Positions 22,122 through 27,926 of a stretch of 27,926 nucleotides of DNA are shown piece after piece (position 1 is the first letter of the stretch; the number at the start of each line of letters is the position of its first letter). The stretch is from IMG/VR virus record IMGVR_UViG_3300017713_000062, positions 1 through 27,926 of that record. One strand, 5' to 3'. Source of the DNA: a virus. Made by a program: the position numbers and the translations under genes. A model generated the notes under the pieces. That model saw only the letters and a list, made by a program, of their open reading frames with translations. It was not told where the DNA came from and made no database searches.

Positions 22122-24400
22122 TGTCTTTCCATAAAGGTTGTATATTCGTTTGTATAAAAAGATTGTTCCCATATCTGCGCTACTAGACTGTCTTTGCCAT
22201 AGTATTTAATATTTAATTGAAGGTCTTTTTCTTCCCACATTCTTTCTAAGTCTTGGGCAAGAGCAAGAAGTTCTCCTGTTGTATAAAACTTTTTACCGCC
22301 TGTTTCAACGTGTATGTACTTTGGATTACCTGCTTCATCCTTTTCTTCTTTTTGTTCTTCTGTAACTTCAGGAATACTACAATCAAAACCAAACAGGTGC
22401 ATGTTACGATACCCTAACGTATCTAATAGTCCCATAGTTCTTGTGGCAGCCGCAGTGCCGCCAGATATTAGAACTGAACCTTCCTCTATACCTACCTCTT
22501 TATCAATAACAACTCTGTCTTTAATAGACGCATCACGAACTCCATCTGTGAAGGCATGAAAACCAAAGATGGTATCTGTCTTGCTCATAATGTGACGAGT
22601 TACAGAAGGGTCGGTCATTGATGCAATATAAAATGTTGTTTCCTTTGGTATAGTTTCAAACAACTCAGTTCTTTTTATACCATGTGTACTTATACCATCA
22701 ATGGGGCGAGGGTCTAGAACAAGACAAGCATCAGGAATAATTTCTTCTTTTATTAGTTTAGGTAAGGCGTGTTTAACGCACCATATCTTTGCATTGTATT
22801 TTTTCTTTATACGTTTTAAGTTTTTAAAGTCTATTATACCCCCAGAGACAATAGCTACATGGTCATCAGTTGGTTTATATTTTTTTACCCAATCGTATTC
22901 TTTAATAAGATTTAAGTTTTCTTTAATGTTTTTACGTATGTAATCAACAGGCATACAATCTTTAGGCTTAACAACTATTGGAGTTCTAGTTAGTTCTTTT
23001 GGTAATTCTTTTACTTCTTTTTTAAGCAGCACTGCTAGATGAACATGAGAACCAAAGGCTGTCATATCACCAGAGGGTAACACGTATTTGTTTCTTTCTG
23101 TAACTTCCTTAAATGTTTTAATAATACCTGAGTGTTCCTCTGGAACTTCTTTATCTTTCTCTTGAAAGCTATAGTAATCATCAAAGACAACCACAGGTAC
23201 TTGTCTAAGATACTTGTAATCACTGGACACTGTATCATAGGAATGACCGCCATCAATATACGCAAGGTCTACATCATTAAAATGGTGGGAGTCCATAGTG
23301 CTTTTTGTATCGCCTTTATATAGAGTAAATGTAAACCCCTTACCATTCTCTTTCATCTTCTGAGAAAATTCTCTTAGCCTATTGCTAACTGCATTGTATG
23401 TGTTATGTTGTTTAATGTTTAACTCAATTTTATCTGTCTCTTCTGTAGCATCTTCAAACAAATCAAAGCCACGATAATGCACTGTATCTACATTATCGAA
23501 AGCAGCTAACGCCATCTCAATAGCTCTGCCACCATTCCAAGTTCCTGTCTCAACGACAGAGAAAGAAGATAATCCATCACTATAATTACGAACTATATCT
23601 GCTAGTTGTTTATATCTCTTTGGTCCTTGAATATCTTTAGACACAGTATCTAACTTAGGCTTATCGTATTTTAGATTTCCTTTGTTATGTATAAAATACT
23701 CTTTTAGAGAGGAGTTTTCAAAGACTGCTAGTCCACGGACACCTTCTGATAAGTTATGTGTTTTAGTTCCATGTGCTTTATAAATGTTTAACAAGCGTTC
23801 AAAAATAAAAGAGTCTGTCCATTCACGATAGGCCAGTACTTCATTAGTATCATATGCGCCTCTAATATCTACAAGCATGGACACTGCATTATGCATACCC
23901 ATGTTCCAACCAACGAACCCTGTTTCACTATAATCAATATCAATCCGTCCAAGATGAACTATGTCGCTGTCATCTGGTAGTATTTTAGCAGCATCTTCTG
24001 CTGTAAACTTTGTAGTTGTAACTGTGTCTGCGTCTAGCCAAACCAACCACCCTGTATTTTCTTGGTCTATAAGTTCGTAGGCTAAGTCTGTGTAAGCATA
24101 TACTTTGTGGCAGAACCTTATGGCATCCATTCGATAGTTGTAGGGTGCTTCTGCATAGCGTCCGTTCTTATCTTTGTTACGACTTATAAAGTCTTGTCTA
24201 GCTTTTAGTTTATCTAAGTCCCTATACTCGATAAAGCTTGCCTCTGGTGCGTCTGGTTTTTCAGAACCAAAGCCATCATAGTATACAACTAATCTAAAGT
24301 CATCTGGATTCCAGTTATCTACAACTGACTCTAGCATTTGCTTTGCGTACAAATCAAAATGCTCTTTGTTAAAAGCTGTTACAAAAGTATATTTACTCAT
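22109..24400 (-). CDS. Three-domain glycosyltransferase / methyltransferase-like / MptE-like fusion
   Basis: A 763-aa protein with three recognisable parts. (1) About 1-250 is a GT-A-like glycosyltransferase with metal site DAD at 123-125 (LVWLDADTVT) and GFVGWNMGMH at 161-170. (2) About 255-460 is a class I methyltransferase-like (Methyltransf_24 type) domain, with motif I VVETGTWNGG at 282-291, DLAYIDGGHSYD at 378-389 and VVVFDDYYS at 403-411. (3) About 475-763 is a DUF115/MptE-like domain (related to MAF flagellin glycosyltransferases), with HVAIVSGG at 514-521, KIWCVKHALP, CLVLDPRP, SGGTAAATRTMGLLDTLGYR and HLFGFDC. The gene overlaps the upstream glycosyltransferase by 4 nt (ATGA). It probably helps build or modify a sugar structure; substrates are unknown. 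Confidence 0.82.
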   Translation of the reverse strand: MSKYTFVTAFNKEHFDLYAKQMLESVVDNWNPDDFRLVVYYDGFGSEKPDAPEASFIEYRDLDKLKARQDFISRNKDKNGRYAEAPYNYRMDAIRFCHKVYAYTDLAYELIDQENTGWLVWLDADTVTTTKFTAEDAAKILPDDSDIVHLGRIDIDYSETGFVGWNMGMHNAVSMLVDIRGAYDTNEVLAYREWTDSFIFERLLNIYKAHGTKTHNLSEGVRGLAVFENSSLKEYFIHNKGNLKYDKPKLDTVSKDIQGPKRYKQLADIVRNYSDGLSSFSVVETGTWNGGRAIEMALAAFDNVDTVHYRGFDLFEDATEETDKIELNIKQHNTYNAVSNRLREFSQKMKENGKGFTFTLYKGDTKSTMDSHHFNDVDLAYIDGGHSYDTVSSDYKYLRQVPVVVFDDYYSFQEKDKEVPEEHSGIIKTFKEVTERNKYVLPSGDMTAFGSHVHLAVLLKKEVKELPKELTRTPIVVKPKDCMPVDYIRKNIKENLNLIKEYDWVKKYKPTDDHVAIVSGGIIDFKNLKRIKKKYNAKIWCVKHALPKLIKEEIIPDACLVLDPRPIDGISTHGIKRTELFETIPKETTFYIASMTDPSVTRHIMSKTDTIFGFHAFTDGVRDASIKDRVVIDKEVGIEEGSVLISGGTAAATRTMGLLDTLGYRNMHLFGFDCSIPEVTEEQKEEKDEAGNPKYIHVETGGKKFYTTGELLALAQDLERMWEEKDLQLNIKYYGKDSLVAQIWEQSFYTNEYTTFMERQCQN

Positions 24401-25167
24401 CCAAGTGACTCCATTAATTTTTCTGTATATATTTTATCTTGGAATAGTTTCCATTCAAAGGAATACTCCTCGTCTATTTTTCTTTTAGCTTCCCATTTAT
24501 CAAACCAAGGACCACCTGTGGTGAAGTGTACGTTCTTTGCTTCTATGCTTGCAGGGCTGTGTCCATCCAGCCAGTTCCATTCCTCATGTATAGAACCTAT
24601 CTCATCGTCATCTAGCCAAGCCAGCCTGTGCAGCCAACCCCCTGTCTTTAAATTTATGTCATCAACTGTAAGTTGTTTTGTCTTCTCATGGTCACAGTTA
24701 AAGAGCATAAAGCTAGACCAGTTCTTTCTATGGTATTGTGTTTGAACAACTCCGTCCATCTTCTTTCCTATATCAGGACTATACTTGTGCTTAACACAAG
24801 AGACTGCGTATTTACTGTTGTTGCCGTACTGGTCAAAGATTTGTTCGATGTCTGCACGTACAAACATGTCGGAGTCCATAAATAAAGCAAGCCCTGTATA
24901 CTGATTCAAAGCGGGTACTAAAAATCTTGTGAATGTAAAGTCAGTGCTGAAGGGCTTCCTGTCAAAGTAGTCTATCTTCTGTCGAGGGTTAGACTCATCA
25001 ACAAAAACAGTTCTACGGAATAGTCCTGCACGGCGTAGCGCAGGTTCAATCAAAGGTACAATAGGAAACTTATCACAATATTTTCTGATTGAACACATTA
25101 AAACCTCGTAAGCCTGATGGTCACGAGGGTCGTATCCTATATAGATTGTAGGTTTTTTGTTAAACAT
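24397..25167 (-). CDS. Glycosyltransferase (GT-A fold, DxD)
   Basis: A 256-aa protein. The N-terminus is PTIYIGYDPRDHQAYEVLMC, and the metal/nucleotide-sugar site is DSD at 98-100 within ALFMDSDMFVRADI. Later blocks LFNCDH, NWLDGHSP and VHFTTGGPWFDKW are typical of phage GT8-like transferases. It transfers a sugar from a nucleotide donor; the acceptor is unknown. No signal or membrane segment is seen, so it acts in the host cytoplasm. It starts inside the end of the 56-aa gene (8-nt overlap) and overlaps the three-domain gene by 4 nt. With gmd in the same operon, a deoxy-hexose donor is a reasonable guess. Confidence 0.88.
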   Translation of the reverse strand: MFNKKPTIYIGYDPRDHQAYEVLMCSIRKYCDKFPIVPLIEPALRRAGLFRRTVFVDESNPRQKIDYFDRKPFSTDFTFTRFLVPALNQYTGLALFMDSDMFVRADIEQIFDQYGNNSKYAVSCVKHKYSPDIGKKMDGVVQTQYHRKNWSSFMLFNCDHEKTKQLTVDDINLKTGGWLHRLAWLDDDEIGSIHEEWNWLDGHSPASIEAKNVHFTTGGPWFDKWEAKRKIDEEYSFEWKLFQDKIYTEKLMESLG

Positions 25168-25330
25168 CGTCTGGTAAACCTATAGATTCTAATTCTTTAG
25201 GTGTTGTTGTCTGCGCTATAGACTGTATTTTTTTAATAACATCAATAGATACTTTAGCAGGTAACTCTCCAAGACCTGCCATAATAATATTAAGTTCTTC
25301 TGTACTAAACGATAGTGTCCAAGACTTCAT
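25160..25330 (-). CDS. 56-aa conserved small phage protein
   Basis: The ATG at 25330 has a strong ribosome site (AGGAGA, 5 nt away). The 56-aa product reads MKSWTLSFSTEELNIIMAGL followed by GELPAKVSIDVIKKIQSIAQ. This EL-x-x-IM-x-GLGELPAKVSI-x-VI-x-KIQ pattern is a common small phage protein, probably a compact helical bundle; its function is unknown. It is the first gene after the consensus promoter and hairpin leader at 25342-25433, so its translation may depend on that leader. It overlaps the next gene by 8 nt. A small regulatory or adaptor protein is likely. Confidence 0.82.
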   Translation of the reverse strand: MKSWTLSFSTEELNIIMAGLGELPAKVSIDVIKKIQSIAQTTTPKELESIGLPDDV

Positions 25331-25341
25331 TACGTTCTCCT

Positions 25342-25398
25342 AAAAAATAAAGCGGTAGCTGACCTAGAGAGAGAGGAAAGGAGGCACAGCCAGCTACC
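25342..25398 (-). terminator. 5'-terminal hairpin plus U-tract leader (attenuator or small RNA)
   Basis: Read on the minus strand, GGTAGCTG (25398-25391) pairs perfectly with CAGCTACC (25361-25354). The 29-nt pyrimidine-rich loop includes CCTCCTTTCC (25384-25375). The stem is followed by GC and then TTTATTTTTT (25351-25342), and directly by the ribosome site AGGAGA (25341-25336). The stem begins at the predicted first transcribed base. An intrinsic terminator placed right behind its own promoter would give an RNA of about 57 nt with read-through to the operon. A simple 5' stabilising hairpin is the alternative. Confidence 0.6.
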
Positions 25399-25404
25399 AC
25401 AATA

Positions 25405-25433
25405 ATTATACTAAATTAAATTTATTATGTCAA
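25405..25433 (-). promoter_or_regulatory. Perfect sigma70-type promoter
   Basis: On the minus strand, TTGACA (25433-25428) and TATAAT (25410-25405) are separated by exactly 17 nt. Both boxes are perfect consensus and the spacer is optimal. The -35 box is made from the last two sense codons (Leu-Thr) of the 25425-25619 gene. The expected start of transcription, 7 nt past the -10 box, is G at 25398, which is the first base of a hairpin. It would drive the 56-aa gene through gmd, using the host polymerase. Confidence 0.85.
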
Positions 25434-25619
25434 CCAAAAATTTTCTATCGTTTTTATTTTTTCATCTGCAGACGCAATCTTTTCAATCTCTCCTTCGATA
25501 GCCCCTATAATATCAGGGTGTTCGCCTATACCTACAGATTGTTTTAAGTACACTCCCACGTTTGCTCTAGCAACGGCAATGTCTCCTTCTAGTTTCTTTG
25601 TAAGTGCTTCTAGTAACAT
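25425..25619 (-). CDS. 64-aa conserved small phage protein
   Basis: A 64-aa protein with ribosome site AAGGAGAT just upstream, overlapping the stop of the ribonucleotide reductase gene. It reads MLLEALTKKLEGDIAVARAN, then VGVYLKQSVGIGEHPDIIGA, and then a helical acidic tail (IEGEIEKIASADEKIKTIEN). The GIGEHPDI word recurs in small hypothetical phage proteins; its function is unknown. It is predicted to be all helical with no membrane segment. Its last two sense codons double as the -35 box of the next operon's promoter, so the end of the gene is constrained for two purposes. Confidence 0.85.
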   Translation of the reverse strand: MLLEALTKKLEGDIAVARANVGVYLKQSVGIGEHPDIIGAIEGEIEKIASADEKIKTIENFWLT

Positions 25620-25628
25620 TTAATCTCC

Positions 25629-27542
25629 TTAACCATTAATATCTACAACCTCACAGGAGTCTCCAGAACAAGCTAAAGTCTGTGAACCTGCAGTGTTATC
25701 TTCTAATTCGTAAGAGGCAAGCTGTGTCCAGTCAATAGACAAGGGCATCTTAGACAGTGCCTCAAGGTATGTCTTCTCATCACAGTCCTGATAAGGTGCT
25801 TGTGCATAGACATAATCTGTGTGGGGTAAGAAGGATACACCTGAACATATATCAAAGTTATCGTATACCCACGCCCCTACTTTAAGCCACTCCTCATCAT
25901 GTACAGTAATTGTAACGGATGGCTTATGCTCACACCAATGTAATGCGTATGTCTTCCACAGTTCAAGCTGTTCTATAGCTGTCATGTTATTACGAGTGAC
26001 AGCACCATCAGGGGCTTTGATAGGGAAGCTGAAGACAGTTGTGTTATCTGGCTTCATTACACACGCCTCTGATGGAACGCCTACGTCTGTTAAGAATTTC
26101 GAGAGAGGGTCTTTGTTATCACCCCGTACAGTGCGGATATAGTAGTCACTATGACGAGCATGGATGCCAGAGGCACTATCAACAAGCTGCGATACAGTGC
26201 CACTAGGCTTGACGCAGGTGATGGACGCAGATGGATTAATTCCAAGTTGCTCAGAAGTTTTGCTGTTTGTCTGTACAGCAGTATCACGAAGCTTCTCCAG
26301 TAAGTTTTCAGATGGTCTAGATGTAAGTTCATTATCCATAATACCTGTCAGGCTTACACCCAACAGCCTTTCTTCTTCAGTATTCTTACGCCATACAGGA
26401 CGTAAGTAAGGTAAATGTGTATAGGTAGATTGAATTGTACCTAGTATTGTAGCTAGTCTAATCTTATTAGCTAGTGTCTTCTCTGTATCAGTGGGACGAA
26501 CCACGACTTCTGTTAGATTGCAGAACTGATTAGGACGCAGGATGATTTCACTACAAGGGTTAGTCCCCCAAGCCATACCAGTTTTACGTCTACCATTACG
26601 AGCTACATGTTTGTCTGCCGCATCACGGCTAAAGATACCACGCTCGCCAGACTTAGATTCCACAAGAGCAGTCCACTCACGCAAGAAAGTTTCCATATTA
26701 GGCTTCTCAGTATATGCAACAGAGTTATTAGACAAGGCACGTTGTCCTTCGTTCTTCCACCACTGACCAGATTTAGCGTGACGCATTCGGTCATCAGATA
26801 GATTTGATAAACTAATCATCGCACTGCGGCGCACACCACCAACAACTACCACCTCACCAATCTTACACATGATGTCGTGACACTCTACGCTGTTGAGATT
26901 ACGTCCAGCCGCACCTTTAAACTTACCGATAACAAAGTTAAACAAATCATTAAGAGGCTCTGGTCCACTGGCTCTTCCGCCAAATGTCTTTAGCCTTGCA
27001 CCCGCAGGACGTATTTTAGTTAAGTCCCACTTAGGTATTTCCCCTGTATAGAGTAGAGAGATAAGCTTACGCAAACCCCTCGCCCATCCTTCTTTACTAT
27101 CCTGCACTACAATAGTATCTTCTACATCCTGTAAGTCTTTAGGAACAGTAGGAAGCTTTTGAATGGACTGTCTTTCGACAGAGAAGCCAACGCCTGTGCC
27201 ACACAGAAGGATGAACATAGCCTCATCAAAGGCACGAGGATGGTCTACAGGTAGATAGCTACAGTTATATACACATGTGTTATCTCTTTCAGAAGCTGCC
27301 CCTGCGGTCATCAATGCTCTCATACTAGGCATCACCTGTAAAGAAAGAATTGCTTCGTGTATATCACGCTTGTCCTTCGTGTCGATGTCTACATCATTAA
27401 CTATATTATCCATAAATCTTTGAACTGTTTCGTCCCAACTCTCCCTACGTCCTTCGTCTTCTATCCATCGGGCATAACGTGAAGTCGCTATAAAAGTTTG
27501 GTAGTCTGTTGGTAATGCGGTATTCATCTTTGTTTCTTCCAT
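25629..27542 (-). CDS. nrdJ: Adenosylcobalamin-dependent (class II) ribonucleotide reductase
   Basis: A 637-aa enzyme that makes deoxynucleotides for phage DNA using vitamin B12 coenzyme. Key residues match the monomeric Lactobacillus-type class II enzyme: Cys94 (NCSYLPVD), then NPCSEI with Cys330 (radical Cys) and Glu332, and Cys341 exactly 11 residues later. The C-terminal reducing pair Cys625/Cys630 (ACSGDSC) also matches. Other family blocks are CGTGVGFSVE, KPSGTVSQLVDSASGIH and GVRRSAM. It is shorter than the 739-aa Lactobacillus protein. The start at 27542 has ribosome site AGAGGAAAG and overlaps the DUF3310 gene by 19 nt; Met6 (27527) is an alternative. A B12-supplied host is implied. 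Confidence 0.93.
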   Translation of the reverse strand: MEETKMNTALPTDYQTFIATSRYARWIEDEGRRESWDETVQRFMDNIVNDVDIDTKDKRDIHEAILSLQVMPSMRALMTAGAASERDNTCVYNCSYLPVDHPRAFDEAMFILLCGTGVGFSVERQSIQKLPTVPKDLQDVEDTIVVQDSKEGWARGLRKLISLLYTGEIPKWDLTKIRPAGARLKTFGGRASGPEPLNDLFNFVIGKFKGAAGRNLNSVECHDIMCKIGEVVVVGGVRRSAMISLSNLSDDRMRHAKSGQWWKNEGQRALSNNSVAYTEKPNMETFLREWTALVESKSGERGIFSRDAADKHVARNGRRKTGMAWGTNPCSEIILRPNQFCNLTEVVVRPTDTEKTLANKIRLATILGTIQSTYTHLPYLRPVWRKNTEEERLLGVSLTGIMDNELTSRPSENLLEKLRDTAVQTNSKTSEQLGINPSASITCVKPSGTVSQLVDSASGIHARHSDYYIRTVRGDNKDPLSKFLTDVGVPSEACVMKPDNTTVFSFPIKAPDGAVTRNNMTAIEQLELWKTYALHWCEHKPSVTITVHDEEWLKVGAWVYDNFDICSGVSFLPHTDYVYAQAPYQDCDEKTYLEALSKMPLSIDWTQLASYELEDNTAGSQTLACSGDSCEVVDING

Positions 27543-27859
27543 AGTGGTATCTTTCCTCTCACAATATCTACATAATCTTTGTCGTCTATTGACGAAACAG
27601 AACTCGAATTATAGCATGGCTCTTCTACAGAAGCAATAAGCTTTTTCAAATACCACTCAGCTTTTTTCAAGTCTTCCACAGGTTTACCTTTGTAGTCGTA
27701 ACGCCACATATATTTCATCACGTTACCCTTTAGGTATCCTTTAAACTCGTCCTTAGACATAGACGCTTCGATAGCATCTATACACTCTACACCCTTTGCG
27801 TTGTAGTGCGTTGGATTATTTACCATGTCCAAGGACTGCGTTGATTCTCTTTCTGACAT
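27524..27859 (-). CDS. DUF3310 family protein
   Basis: A 111-aa protein. The core, NNPTHYNAKGVECIDAIEAS at 14-33, then YLKGNVMKYMWRYDYKGKPV and EDLKKAEWYLKKLI, is the DUF3310 domain. This domain is widespread in phages, is sometimes called a nucleotide kinase-like protein, and has no proven activity that I can cite. The start at 27859 has a strong ribosome site (AGGAGAGG, 6-7 nt away); the alternative Met12 lacks one. It overlaps the ribonucleotide reductase gene by 19 nt, so a part in nucleotide supply is a fair guess. The C-terminal 35 residues lie outside the core and look flexible. Confidence 0.87.
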   Translation of the reverse strand: MSERESTQSLDMVNNPTHYNAKGVECIDAIEASMSKDEFKGYLKGNVMKYMWRYDYKGKPVEDLKKAEWYLKKLIASVEEPCYNSSSVSSIDDKDYVDIVRGKIPLWKKQR

Positions 27860-27926
27860 ATTCTACCTCTCCTGATTTCAATACTTTGTAAGCAAAGTCT
27901 CTCATGTATTCGGGGTCTACCCCTGC
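27816..27926 (-). CDS. C-terminal end of an unknown gene (cut by window edge)
   Basis: The frame is open from the window edge for 36 codons to a TAA at 27818-27816. It reads AGVDPEYMRDFAYKVLKSGE then VEYVRKRINAVLGHGK. The sequence is helical and protein-like, and it holds the ribosome site of the DUF3310 gene. The overlap with that gene is 44 nt, longer than other overlaps here, which lowers confidence. No start is visible, so family and length cannot be told. Confidence 0.4.
   Translation of the reverse strand, partial: AGVDPEYMRDFAYKVLKSGEVEYVRKRINAVLGHGK

Noticed and set aside
22122-22172. Longer start for the terminase small subunit at 22172
   Set aside because: The extra 17 residues lie inside the upstream gene without a ribosome site. 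The start at 22121 gives the normal family N-terminus.

Overview
This window looks like about half of the genome of a lytic, short-tailed (podovirus-like) marine bacteriophage. The reasons are AT-rich tightly packed genes with 1-20 nt overlaps, a long one-direction virion block containing relatives of P22 tail gp4 and gp10, a cluster of large ejection (inner virion) proteins, and a second oppositely directed block with nucleotide-metabolism and sugar genes. No integrase, repressor, tRNA, rRNA, CRISPR array or insertion sequence was seen. The B12-dependent ribonucleotide reductase and the marine-type fibre motifs fit a virus of marine bacteria (alphaproteobacteria would be a reasonable guess). 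The host assignment is inference.

Plus strand, about 74-20566 (virion and lysis block). In order: a coiled-coil membrane protein, a 31-aa Lys/Arg-rich microprotein, a P22 gp4-like tail adaptor, two tandem small zinc-binding paralogues, a repeat-rich 406-aa fibre-like protein and a small beta-type virion protein. Then come three related tail-fibre proteins (3427-7136) with a small conserved protein among them, a small membrane protein, a fibre ending in an S74 self-cleaving chaperone, another receptor-region protein, and a P22 gp10-like tail hub. Next are the internal/ejection proteins (11724-19342), laid out like the T7 gp13-gp16 region. A GH24 lysozyme, a three-segment GTA-type holin and a Pro/Ala-rich protein close the block.

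Minus strand, 27926-20563. Reading leftwards: the end of an unknown gene, a DUF3310 protein, a class II (adenosylcobalamin) ribonucleotide reductase and a 64-aa protein. A consensus sigma70-type promoter (TTGACA-17-TATAAT) follows, then a 5'-terminal hairpin and a U-tract, and then an operon: 56-aa protein, glycosyltransferase, 763-aa glycosyltransferase/methyltransferase/MptE-like fusion, terminase small subunit, 39-aa membrane peptide, GDP-mannose 4,6-dehydratase. The two blocks converge and share their stop codons at 20563-20566.

The most striking items are the promoter-hairpin-U-tract leader at 25342-25433 (a possible attenuator or small RNA with an anti-Shine-Dalgarno-like loop), the three-domain sugar/methyl enzyme in one operon with a glycosyltransferase and GMD, and the cassette-like homology among the fibre genes. 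After the small genes are added no stretch over about 100 nt is without a gene. The terminase large subunit, portal and capsid genes are not in the window.
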